A DNA stretch of 64,000 nt from Bog-366 sp964501985 (GTDB taxonomy: Bacteria; Acidobacteriota; Terriglobia; UBA7540), in assembly GCA_964501985.1 (NCBI GenBank), contig CAZCVY010000008.1, forward strand, positions 1 to 64,000, read 5' to 3'. Each line of letters opens with the position of its first letter. Position 1 is the first letter of the stretch. Position numbers and translations under genes: made by a program. Below the pieces are notes generated by a model. The model was not told where the DNA came from. It saw nothing but the letters and a program-made list of their open reading frames with translations, and did not search any database. Positions 33,244-41,529 of this stretch are shown here, one piece after another.

Positions 33244-33938
33244 AAAATCAACAATGCGATGTTCGACCTTAGCCCAAAGGCCGGACTGCCGCAACCATAT
33301 GACGCGTGGCGGATTCAATATCTCCTTGCGCCTGCTCTGAAAGTTACCTCTTGTGTCTGAGTCCTGTCAACCGGACGTGGGTTCCGGTAGTGCCTGATTT
33401 GAGGCGTACCGCCGGCCTCCAGCCGGCACAGGAGCCGCCAAGATGGCGGCGCAACGTTCAACTTAGGATGCCACCTGGGTTCCCATCCTAAAATCCCGGA
33501 AATGCTCGATCAGGCGTTTCCCACCAGCCTTCTGCTGGTCGTTGCCCGTTGCCGATACGCATTTATGTGGCCTATCTATGCTGACATAAGACGACTGCCG
33601 CACTTGACCCGGAAAATCCGGCAGGGCTTCTCCCGCCTTTGGGGCAACGCCGGCAGATACTCTTTCATAACGGGATTATTAACTTTGATGGGACTAGACA
33701 AACATCGATTCCCCTTATACTATGAACCGTGATCAGTAGAGCAACCTGGGTAAGAGTCCTCACAAACGCTGTTGCAGCTGTATGACTGGGGGGCGGGCCA
33801 ATGATGGCACAGCTCCCGTTATGGCGGTAATGACGAATGTTTCGGGCACGGGTTTTGGCGCTAGACGAAGTGACATGTGATTAAGACTGCGGACGCCACT
33901 TCGACACCTGGAAAAATGAATCAGTACGGAGGCCGAAC
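33244..33938. other. Divergent spacer upstream of redoxin and TadE genes
   Basis: About 695 bases. It contains two adjacent GC hairpins (33411-33450, listed separately) and a weak rightward promoter candidate: TAGACA (33695-33700), a 15-base spacer and TATACT (33716-33721). Rest: no coding frame or RNA recognised. Confidence 0.45.
33411..33450. repeat. Twin REP-like hairpins
   Basis: GCCGGC-CTCCA-GCCGGC (33411-33427) is followed 6 bases later by GCCGCC-AAGAT-GGCGGC (33434-33450). Both stems are perfect. Two neighbouring palindromes of this style are typical of dispersed REP/BIME-like elements. Confidence 0.65.
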
Positions 33939-34508
33939 ATGATGGGCATGCTCAGGCGGAGCCCGAATTCAGCGTCACTGCGAATGCGTGTGAAAGCTCG
34001 CATCCGCACGGCGGTTTCGATCGCGCGTGGCGAGGGGGGCCAGTCGCTGCTTGAATTCGCTTTCGTATCCACGTTCATCCTATTTCCCCTGCTTCTCGGA
34101 ATCATTGTGTTCGGGATTGCGTTCAACAACCAACTTACCCTGACGAATGCGGCGAACAGCGGCGCGCAGATTATGTCGGTCAGCCGCAACCAGGGAACCG
34201 ACCTTTGCACCATGGTGAACAACGCAGTTTACCCGGCGGCGTCAACCCTCAATAAGACCATCAACGGCCAAGCGCTCACGTTCACGCTTAATGTTTATTC
34301 AACCGCGACCGCCTATACAAGCTATGGGCCGGAGACCGTGGTTTTTTCGAGCACGGGCGCCCCGACTTGCTCCGCCGCGGAAGGAAAACTAACGCAGAAT
34401 ATGGCGGCCACCATAACGATGAATTATGGCTGTGGCCTCAATTTCTTCGGATGGAATATAGCGTCCACATGCAAACTCACTGCACAAGCATCGGAGGTTG
34501 TCCAATGA
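33939..34508 (+). CDS. TadE family pseudopilin-like protein
   Basis: 189 residues. After a basic leader of about 35 residues it shows the TadE-type motif GGQSLLEFAFVSTFILFPLL followed by a hydrophobic helix and FNNQLTLTNAANSGAQIMSV. Cysteines near 86, 143, 164 and 173 may form disulfides outside the membrane. GGAGG stands 8 bases before the ATG. The following TadG-like gene overlaps by 4 bases. No other Flp/Tad pilus genes are adjacent, so the pair probably acts as an orphan envelope unit. Confidence 0.88.
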   Translation: MMGMLRRSPNSASLRMRVKARIRTAVSIARGEGGQSLLEFAFVSTFILFPLLLGIIVFGIAFNNQLTLTNAANSGAQIMSVSRNQGTDLCTMVNNAVYPAASTLNKTINGQALTFTLNVYSTATAYTSYGPETVVFSSTGAPTCSAAEGKLTQNMAATITMNYGCGLNFFGWNIASTCKLTAQASEVVQ

Positions 34509-36019
34509 GCCTTGACAAAGGGTCCTCTATCCCACGACGGCGCGATGGCGAGCGCGGGCAAGCGCTCGTGATGGTTCCGGTTCTCTTGGCTGGTCTTCTC
34601 TGTGCGGCCGCGGTTGTTGTTGACATAGGAAACCTTTATTTTTCCTACCAGGAGCTCCTCAGTGCTACCCGGGCGGCGGCCGTAGCGGGTGGGCAGGCCA
34701 TGCCTAACGGCAATGCACAAACCGTTGCCGATCAGTATAGCGGCGACGCGACGGTGGGGGCATTGTATAATATCCATCCCAACTTGGTCATGCAGTCGGT
34801 GAATGTTAGTTTTGCTTGCGTGGCGCCGACCACCTATTCCGCTTTAGGGCTTCCCCAGTGTTCTATTTTTGGCAGCCAACCCAACGCCAACGTCATCCAG
34901 GTGACGGAGACGGCGCACGCGAACACGTTCTTCGCCAAGGTGTTCGGCGTTCCGTACCTCACCATCACGGCCACTGCGACTGCCAGTGCCAGAGGTGGCC
35001 AATTTAAGCCGTACAATATTATGATGGTCCTTGACACCACGGGGTCGATGAACACGGGTAACGACACGGGGTGCGTCACCGGCCTAACGGGCACAGTAAC
35101 GCCCGAGCGGTGCGCACAGTATGGCATCCAACAATTGCTCGATGAGCTCGATCCCTGTTCCACTTCCCTCGCAACCTGCGGTACCGGCTATACTCCGGTC
35201 GACCAGGTCGGCCTCATGGTGTTCCCAGGGTTATGTGATGATACGGCGACGGGAGTCACCACTGGAAATTGCCCCGCTGCCACGAGTTTGAACAACACGA
35301 TAGAGAATACCACCTATGCACCTCCTGATACCAATTGTCCTTCGACGGCCCCCCCGATCGCCTCGTACAACAACGACCCGGAATACCTGCTCGTTGGTTT
35401 ATCGAGCAACTACCGGCTCTCTGACACGTCGGCGCTGAACTTCGGCACCGGCAACTCAGCCATGGCAAGTGCCGCTGGGGCCGGGACGGATAATTGCGGG
35501 GTGCAAGCTCCGGGCGGCAAGGATACGTTCTACGCGGGCGTACTTGTCGCGGCGCAACAATACCTCGCGGCGAACTCCCGGAGGGGCTCGCAGAATGTGA
35601 TCATCATCCTTAGCGATGGCGACGCAAATGCTGTGGGAGGTGATATGGGTGGGACTGTGGCACAGACCGTTTCTCTTCCCGATATGGGTGGTGCCACCAC
35701 CTTCCCGACCACGAACGAGTGCACGCAGGCGATTGAGGCGGCAAGTTATGCCAAGAGTGCCGGAACCTTGGTCTACTCCATCTCCTACGGCTCGGGGACA
35801 TCGGGGTGCTCTGCTGGGGAAGGTCTTACCCCGTGCCAGACGATGCAGGGAATGGCCTCCCTTCCCTTATCGGAGTATTTCTTCTCCGTGCCTGACGCGG
35901 CGGTAAGCGGCGGTACGGTATGTCCCAATGCCGCGCCAATCACCCAGTTGAGCCAAGTCTTTCAGCAGATCGGGGATGACTTTACGACTTCCAGGTTGAT
36001 AAACAACACTGTATTCTGA
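34505..36019 (+). CDS. TadG-like protein with von Willebrand A domain
   Basis: 504 residues. N-terminal GERGQALVMVPVLLAGLLCA is the TadE/TadG (Flp) membrane segment, with VDIGNLYFSYQELLSATRAA following. From about 180 a VWA domain carries a MIDAS-like DTTGSMN, then IIILSDGDAN. Many cysteines in the mid part suggest disulfides. The start overlaps the tadE stop (ATGA at 34505), so translation is coupled. A longer frame upstream lies within tadE and was rejected. Likely surface or periplasmic, metal-dependent adhesion. Confidence 0.88.
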   Translation: MSLDKGSSIPRRRDGERGQALVMVPVLLAGLLCAAAVVVDIGNLYFSYQELLSATRAAAVAGGQAMPNGNAQTVADQYSGDATVGALYNIHPNLVMQSVNVSFACVAPTTYSALGLPQCSIFGSQPNANVIQVTETAHANTFFAKVFGVPYLTITATATASARGGQFKPYNIMMVLDTTGSMNTGNDTGCVTGLTGTVTPERCAQYGIQQLLDELDPCSTSLATCGTGYTPVDQVGLMVFPGLCDDTATGVTTGNCPAATSLNNTIENTTYAPPDTNCPSTAPPIASYNNDPEYLLVGLSSNYRLSDTSALNFGTGNSAMASAAGAGTDNCGVQAPGGKDTFYAGVLVAAQQYLAANSRRGSQNVIIILSDGDANAVGGDMGGTVAQTVSLPDMGGATTFPTTNECTQAIEAASYAKSAGTLVYSISYGSGTSGCSAGEGLTPCQTMQGMASLPLSEYFFSVPDAAVSGGTVCPNAAPITQLSQVFQQIGDDFTTSRLINNTVF

Positions 36020-36020
36020 C

Positions 36021-36120
36021 GCCCCTCAGGGATGGGGGGCGAGGAACTCCGAATGGGCGCGGGGAAGGTCCCCGCGCACTGGAGTTCAACCGGCGCCAAC
36101 GACCGCAATCGCGGTGCCGG
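36021..36120. terminator. Three consecutive GC-rich hairpins after the TadG gene
   Basis: Directly behind the TadG stop stand a GCCCC/GGGGGC hairpin (36021-36040), a 9-bp perfect stem GCGCGGGGA-AGG-TCCCCGCGC (36057-36077), and ACCGC-AATC-GCGGT (36102-36115) with an outer CCGGC/GCCGG pair. None has a T-tract, so they may be transcript 3'-end stabilisers or REP-like elements rather than intrinsic terminators. Confidence 0.5.
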
Positions 36121-36400
36121 GTGGTTGGACGGAGTGAAGGTGTCTGATCCCTTCGTGTTGACGATTTTCTTCTTGTCGGAGCAAGGCTGCCTTGGCCGTG
36201 GCAGCTCAAGGGCAAGATGTCCCTCCCATTTCGATCCTGGTTGGAGTAGGATGGGGATGGCCCGGTGATGTTCGAAGTTTTCCTCGCAAAGAAAGGTCTG
36301 AGCGCGTAGTGCGCGTGACGACTTGAAAGCCTAAATTTACCAGAGAAGGGTTTTAGGAGGGGGAGGAAGTGTCTTTTACCGACCTCTCGCTCGCAGCGCC
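36121..36400. other. Spacer before the sigma-54 activator gene
   Basis: 280 bases with GGGAGGAAGT-like purine-rich sequence near 36358. No convincing sigma-54 or sigma-70 promoter, RNA or ORF was seen. Confidence 0.4.
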
Positions 36401-37834
36401 ATGAAGGACAAAGAAACCATTCGAGTCTGCTTCTGTACCGCCGAAGCGGATTTTGGCGAACTTTTGGGCCGAGCCTTGGGCCCGGAATTTGCCGTGACCC
36501 CCGACGCGTGTGAAAACGCTGATCTCCCCCCAGCCTGGCAGGAAGGCTATGATTGCGTCCTGCTGGACTTGCGCGACCTTCCCGTCGGAGCTGAGGCAGA
36601 GACTGCACTACGGCATTTGGCAAAATTCCGGCGGACGGAGTCTTCATCTCCCATCGTTGTCCTGGCGGTGGAAGAGGATTCTGCCTTCTTGCGCGAATTG
36701 GTGGAGGCGGGGGCGTACGATGTCCTTGCCAGCCCTCCGGATATTCAAGAACTGCGCTGGGTGTTGCGCCGCGCCCACCGCCTGCACCGGGTGGAGATGG
36801 AGTTGCGCGAACTGCGCTCGGCACAATCGCTGGCGGACCGGCTGGACGACCTGATCGGCTTCACCGAGAACATGCAGGAAGTATTCGCCATGGCGCGAAA
36901 AGTGGCGGCGTGCGACGTGAACGTGTTAATCACGGGAGAGACGGGCACGGGGAAAAGCATTTTGGCGCGCGCGCTGCATCGGCTCAGTCCCCGCAATGGC
37001 GGGCCGTTTGTGGCCTTTTCCTGCGCCAATCTGCCGGAGCACTTGGTGGAGGACGAATTGTTCGGCCACGAGAAGGGCGCCTTTACCGGAGCTTTGACCC
37101 AGCGGCATGGGCGGTTTGAGGCCGCGCACGGCGGAACCCTTTTTCTGGATGAAATCGGGGATTTGCCCATGGGATTGCAGGCCAAGCTGCTGCGCGTGCT
37201 GCACGACCGCACGTTTGAACGCCTGGGCAGCAACACCTCGCTCACCGTGGATGTGCGCCTGCTCTGCGCGACGCACCAGAACCTCGAGCAGATGGTGAAG
37301 GAGGGGGAATTCCGCGAGGACCTCTACTACCGCCTGAACGTGATCCAGTTGCACATGCCACCCCTGCGCGAACGGAGCGGCGGGATTATTATGCTGGCCC
37401 ATCATCTGCTGCAACAGGTCTGCCGGGAATTCAACCGGAACGTGACCCGCTTCTCGCGCACGGCGATTGAAGCCATCGATGAATACGCCTGGCCGGGGAA
37501 CGTTCGCGAACTGGAGAATGTGATTCGACGGGCGGTGGTTCTGGCGGAAGGGCAGACGATTGAAGTTTGGAATTTGCCGGGGAAAATGCGCCAGGGCCTT
37601 GATGAAGCGCAAGTGGCGCGGTCGTATGAAGATGAACTGCGGGACTTCAAGCGCCGTCTGGTGGTGCGGACCCTGCAAAAGTGCGATGGCAATAAGGCCG
37701 AAGCCGCCCGCGTCCTGGGCGTGGCGCGCGGCTATTTGCACCGATTGATCCACGACCTGAAGATTCAATCGGAAGAGACTGCCCTCGAGGCCAACGGCCC
37801 CGTCGAACTCCCGGGATCGAATGTGGTGATGTAG
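36401..37834 (+). CDS. Sigma-54-dependent activator with degenerate receiver
   Basis: 477 residues. The N-terminal 125 residues have the receiver fold: LLDLRDLP keeps the Asp. However, the usual switch Thr is Ala (VVLAVEED), the usual Lys is Ser (YDVLASPPD), and the acidic pair is weak (FCTAEADF). The AAA+ domain shows GETGTGKS (about 177-184), GAFTGA (about 226) for sigma-54 contact, FLDEIGDLP and YYRLNV. A Fis-type helix-turn-helix is at the C-terminus (GNKAEAARVLGVARGYLHRL). It activates sigma-54 promoters, perhaps independently of phosphorylation. No Shine-Dalgarno is visible. Confidence 0.92.
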   Translation: MKDKETIRVCFCTAEADFGELLGRALGPEFAVTPDACENADLPPAWQEGYDCVLLDLRDLPVGAEAETALRHLAKFRRTESSSPIVVLAVEEDSAFLRELVEAGAYDVLASPPDIQELRWVLRRAHRLHRVEMELRELRSAQSLADRLDDLIGFTENMQEVFAMARKVAACDVNVLITGETGTGKSILARALHRLSPRNGGPFVAFSCANLPEHLVEDELFGHEKGAFTGALTQRHGRFEAAHGGTLFLDEIGDLPMGLQAKLLRVLHDRTFERLGSNTSLTVDVRLLCATHQNLEQMVKEGEFREDLYYRLNVIQLHMPPLRERSGGIIMLAHHLLQQVCREFNRNVTRFSRTAIEAIDEYAWPGNVRELENVIRRAVVLAEGQTIEVWNLPGKMRQGLDEAQVARSYEDELRDFKRRLVVRTLQKCDGNKAEAARVLGVARGYLHRLIHDLKIQSEETALEANGPVELPGSNVVM

Positions 37835-38056
37835 TACGGGAAACGGGATACGTCGTTCAGGATACCAGATTCGCGATTCGGGGCTTGAGGTTTGGTTCAA
37901 GGGGGGCTGATCTCGGAACCTCGAATTACGTTCGGATGCGGTTAGGCTGAGGCTCGATCACAAACCAGTCGGTTTTCCGGCAACGAACACCGAATCCCGG
38001 ATTCCGATTCCCTAACCCCGTTTCCCGTTTCCCGTACCCCGTCTCCCGTACTCCCT
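37834..38056 (+). repeat. Inverted degenerate repeat filling the spacer before the prenyltransferase-like gene
   Basis: The left arm begins at the stop codon of the sigma-54 activator (37835-37852, GTACGGGAAACGGGATAC). The right arm (37990-38056) consists of CCCGTTTCCCGTTTCCCGTA-type units and ends at the next ATG. The best block matches at 16 of 18, with both differences transitions. Other complementary blocks (GATTCG, GGAAT) lie further in. Shares the GGGAGAC-type motif with the spacer upstream of hslV. Confidence 0.82.
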
Positions 38057-39001
38057 ATGCCCTCAGGCCCAATTCAAGATTCGTTCTGCCTGGAATTTCT
38101 CATCACCAACCAAAACTCCGACGGAGGGTGGGGCTACCATCCCGCCTCTCTCAGCGCGGTGGAGCCCACGGCATGGGCGCTCGCCGCTCTGCTCTCCTGG
38201 CGCGATAGTCCCGCTCCGGCGGAGGCGTGTACACGTGCCCGGGAATGGCTGCTTAAGGCCCAGCGAGTAGATGGCTCCTGGCCAAGCTATCCCGGGCAGC
38301 CCCAAGGCTGCTGGGTGACCTCGGTAGCGTCGCACTCGCTGGTTCTTCAGGGCGGAGCGGAAGGAGCCGTGCAAAAGGGTCTCGAATGGCTACTTGCGGC
38401 GTGGCCGGCCGAGGGATCGCTCTGGTGGCGGCTGCGCCAAAGCGTGTTTCCCTCCGGAGTGGTTCGCCAGGATTCCTCGCTGCGAGGCTGGAATTGGACG
38501 CCCGGCACGGCGAGTTGGGTTGAGCCTACCGCCCATGCGCTGCTGTTTCTGCGCGCCTTGCCCCCGCAACTGCTTCCTCCGGGGGCAACGAAGCGTCGAC
38601 AATTAGCCGAGGGCATGCTCTTTGACCGCACGTGCCCGGGCGGGGGATGGAACACCGGCAACCCCCTAGTTTATGGCGTGGCAGGTGTGCCGCGCACGGG
38701 CCCCACGGCGTGGGCGCTGCTGGCGCTGCGGGATCATGCGGACCGGGCGGAGATCCAGAAGAGCCTGGCTTGGCTCGAGGGAGCTTACAGCGGCATTCAC
38801 GGGCCCGCGTCGCTGGCGCTGGCGCACCGTAGCCTGGCGGCCTATGGCCGGCGTGTTTCCCCGCTCGCACCCTCGCTCGGTGAGCTATACTCGCAGAATC
38901 AGTTCTTTGGAAATGTGCTCACAATCGCCTGGATTATGCTAGCGTTGAAGGAGGAAGAAAGTAGCCCCGCCCCGTCCGCCGGGGAGGGCGCAACCCGATG
39001 A
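38057..39001 (+). CDS. Prenyltransferase/squalene-cyclase-repeat protein
   Basis: 314 residues. Contains alpha/alpha-barrel repeats with QW-like motifs: QNSDGGWGYHP, QRVDGSWPSYP and CPGGGWNTGNP, plus VEPTAWALAALL, VEPTAHALLFLRAL and GPTAWALLALRDH. It resembles one half of a squalene/oxidosqualene cyclase and lacks the DxDD catalytic motif, so catalysis is doubtful. No Shine-Dalgarno is seen; the start abuts the repeat arm. Its stop overlaps the DUF362 gene (ATGA). Confidence 0.82.
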   Translation: MPSGPIQDSFCLEFLITNQNSDGGWGYHPASLSAVEPTAWALAALLSWRDSPAPAEACTRAREWLLKAQRVDGSWPSYPGQPQGCWVTSVASHSLVLQGGAEGAVQKGLEWLLAAWPAEGSLWWRLRQSVFPSGVVRQDSSLRGWNWTPGTASWVEPTAHALLFLRALPPQLLPPGATKRRQLAEGMLFDRTCPGGGWNTGNPLVYGVAGVPRTGPTAWALLALRDHADRAEIQKSLAWLEGAYSGIHGPASLALAHRSLAAYGRRVSPLAPSLGELYSQNQFFGNVLTIAWIMLALKEEESSPAPSAGEGATR

Positions 39002-39924
39002 GCTATGCCCAGCCCAGCCTGATGCCTTCGTTCTCGCGCCCCGAGTCGCGGGTGGCCATCGTTCGCTCGGAGAAATACGACCACGATCTCAGCGCCTTGA
39101 TTTTCGCCGCCTTGCGGGAGTTCGATCTCCCCGTGGCGGGGAAAAAGGTGCTCCTGAAGCCAAATTTCGTTGAGCCCGACCCCGAGGGCACGATCAATAC
39201 CAACCCCGCCGTGGTGGGTGGCGCGCGCGAAGCCTTCCTGCGCCTGGGTGCGGAGTCGGTCGTGGTAGCCGAAGGTCCTGGGCATGAGCGGGACACGGAA
39301 GGGATTGTCGAAACCATCGGGCTGCGTGATTTCCTGGGTCCCCTGTCGAAACTGTTCGTGGATCTGAACCTGGACGAGGTCCAGGCAGTGAACTTGCGCA
39401 CCCGGGCCTCCAAGCTCAAGCAACTGTATTTTCCCCGCACCGTTCTGGAAGCGGACTACATCGTTTCCATGCCGAAGCTGAAGACCCATCATTGGGTGGG
39501 GGCCACTCTCTCGCTGAAAAACATGTTTGGCATCGTGCCAGGATGCTGCTATGGTTGGCCAAAGAATGTTCTGCACTGGGCGGGAATCACGTCTTCCATT
39601 CTCGATATCAACAGCACCGTGCGGCCGGATTTCGCCATCGTCGATGGCATCGTGGGGATGGAGGGCAACGGTCCCATCCAGGGCTCGCCCAAGCGCAGCG
39701 GCGTGCTCGTCCTGGGTGACGACCCCGTGGCGGTTGACGCCACTTGCGTTCGCGTGATGGGCCTCGATCCCCAGCGCATCGATTACCTCGCCAAAGCTGG
39801 CGCGTTGTTGGGGCACTTGCAGCCGGGAAAAATCCGTCAACTCGCGGAGAGCGTGGCGAGCGTCAGAACTCCCTTTGCGGTTCTTCCCGCCTTCCAGAAG
39901 CTCGTAGCCGGGAATGGCAAGTAA
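38998..39924 (+). CDS. DUF362 domain protein
   Basis: 308 residues. Shows VLLKPNFVEPDPEG, VVVAEGPGHERDTEGIVE, YIVSMPKLKTHHWVGATLSL with KNMFGIVPG, and VLGDDPVAVDATCVRVMGLD. These are typical of DUF362 proteins, of unknown function. No ferredoxin-like Cys cluster is present. ATG overlaps the previous stop by 4 bases. Confidence 0.88.
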   Translation: MSYAQPSLMPSFSRPESRVAIVRSEKYDHDLSALIFAALREFDLPVAGKKVLLKPNFVEPDPEGTINTNPAVVGGAREAFLRLGAESVVVAEGPGHERDTEGIVETIGLRDFLGPLSKLFVDLNLDEVQAVNLRTRASKLKQLYFPRTVLEADYIVSMPKLKTHHWVGATLSLKNMFGIVPGCCYGWPKNVLHWAGITSSILDINSTVRPDFAIVDGIVGMEGNGPIQGSPKRSGVLVLGDDPVAVDATCVRVMGLDPQRIDYLAKAGALLGHLQPGKIRQLAESVASVRTPFAVLPAFQKLVAGNGK

Positions 39925-39959
39925 ATGCGCAGGGGCGGAATGATTTCAGGAGCGGATCG

Positions 39960-41501
39960 GTGAATTCTGAGACGTTGGCTGTACCCCCCAATTTGGCGAC
40001 TACCCTACCACCTTCGCCTTGGAAGAAGATTATTTCGTTCCCTGTCGCCCTGGCAGCTTTGCTGGTGGCGGCGGCGTTCGTGCCGCTGCGGGACTTTGTC
40101 GTTGACCCCGACGTTTGGTGGCATCTCAAGGTCGGCGCCACGCTTCTTTCCACCCACCACTGGCCTGCGGTGGACCCTTACTCCTTTACCGCTCACGGCA
40201 CCCCATGGATTGCCTACGAGTGGCTGGGCGAGGTGATGCTGGCAGCCGTCCAACATGCCTGGGGAATCCGCGGGCTGTTGGCGCTCGAGATTGGCCTTTC
40301 GGCTGCAATCCTCATCGCTCTTTTCGGACTCGCCACCGTGCGCAGTGGGAACTCGAAAGCGGCATTCGTGGTCTGCGCCGTAATTCTGCCGCTGGTCTAC
40401 CCCTCTTGTAGTTTACGGCCGCAGATGCTCGGCTATTTGTTTCTAGTGCTCACCCTTATCATTCTCGAACGCTTTCGCCGGGGCCGTACCGGCACACTTT
40501 GGTTCCTGCCGCTAATCTTCCTGATTTGGGTCAATACGCACGGCAGTTTTGTCCTCGGACTTTTTGCGCTGGGAGTCTATTGGGCCAGCGGGCTGGTGGA
40601 GATTCACTGGGGGGAACTAACTTCGCGGGTTTGGACTGCCGGCGAACGCCTCCGCCTGGAATTGGCAGCTCTGCTGATATTGATCGCGCTCATGATAACG
40701 CCTTACGGAACGGAGGTCTGTCTCTACCCGCTGAATATGGCCTTCTCTCAGCCGATCAACGTGAACAATATCCAGGAATGGCAGTCGATGCTGTTTGGCG
40801 AGTTTTTCGGCAAGCTTTTCCTCGCCTTGGTCCTCGGCTTTATTCTGGCGCAGGTTACTCTGCGGCCCGCTTGGCGGCTGGAAGAGCTGGTGATGTTTTT
40901 CGCCGGAGTTGTCGCCGCTTGTTTGCATGTTCGCTTCGTTCTAGCCTTCGTGCCTTTCTGCCTGCCGCTGTTTGCCGAAATCGTGGCCCGCGCGGTTCCC
41001 CCCTACGAGCCTGCGAAAGACAAGTACGCGCTGAATGCTGTTCTGATGGTGCTTGTCGTCACTGGCATCGTGTGGTTTTTCCCCTCCCAATCCAGGCTTG
41101 AAAAAATCATGGATCAGAAGTGGCCGGTGAAGGCCGTGGCGTACCTGAAGCTACACCCTGTTCCCCGGCCGATGTTCAACACCTACGGCTACGGCGGCTA
41201 CCTCATCTGGCAGTTGGACGGTCAAAACAAGGTTTTCGTCGATGGCCGGGCGGATATTTACGAACGGACTGGCCTACTTGCCGACTACCTGGCCATCGCG
41301 CGGGTGCAGGTTGCCGCGCCCCGCCTGTTGGACGAGTACGGCGTCCAGTCGTGCCTGGTTGCTCGTGACGAGGCGCTGCGAACGCTGCTGGAGGTGATGC
41401 CCGGCTGGCAGAGAGTGTACAGCGATGACCTGAGCGCGCTGTTCGTCCGCAAGGGCGGGAATCCCGAAACACTCCCGGCGAGGAAACAAGACAAGCCGTG
41501 A
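39960..41501 (+). CDS. Multi-pass membrane protein, glycosyltransferase-39-like
   Basis: 513 residues with about 10 hydrophobic helices. Near the N-terminus DPDVWWHLKVGATLLSTHHW and SFTAHGTPWIAYEWLGEVML follow the pattern of GT-C/GT-39-related proteins, in which an extracytoplasmic Asp and Trp/His cluster near the first loop. A C-terminal periplasmic domain (FNTYGYGGYLIWQL, VFVDGRADIYERTGLL) follows. GTG at 39960 with AGGAGCGG upstream is preferred to the longer frame, which runs inside DUF362. Possibly transfers sugars from a polyprenyl carrier; not proven. Confidence 0.8.
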   Translation: MNSETLAVPPNLATTLPPSPWKKIISFPVALAALLVAAAFVPLRDFVVDPDVWWHLKVGATLLSTHHWPAVDPYSFTAHGTPWIAYEWLGEVMLAAVQHAWGIRGLLALEIGLSAAILIALFGLATVRSGNSKAAFVVCAVILPLVYPSCSLRPQMLGYLFLVLTLIILERFRRGRTGTLWFLPLIFLIWVNTHGSFVLGLFALGVYWASGLVEIHWGELTSRVWTAGERLRLELAALLILIALMITPYGTEVCLYPLNMAFSQPINVNNIQEWQSMLFGEFFGKLFLALVLGFILAQVTLRPAWRLEELVMFFAGVVAACLHVRFVLAFVPFCLPLFAEIVARAVPPYEPAKDKYALNAVLMVLVVTGIVWFFPSQSRLEKIMDQKWPVKAVAYLKLHPVPRPMFNTYGYGGYLIWQLDGQNKVFVDGRADIYERTGLLADYLAIARVQVAAPRLLDEYGVQSCLVARDEALRTLLEVMPGWQRVYSDDLSALFVRKGGNPETLPARKQDKP

Positions 41502-41529
41502 GACACCCTGTAGGCGGGCGAATTCCACG

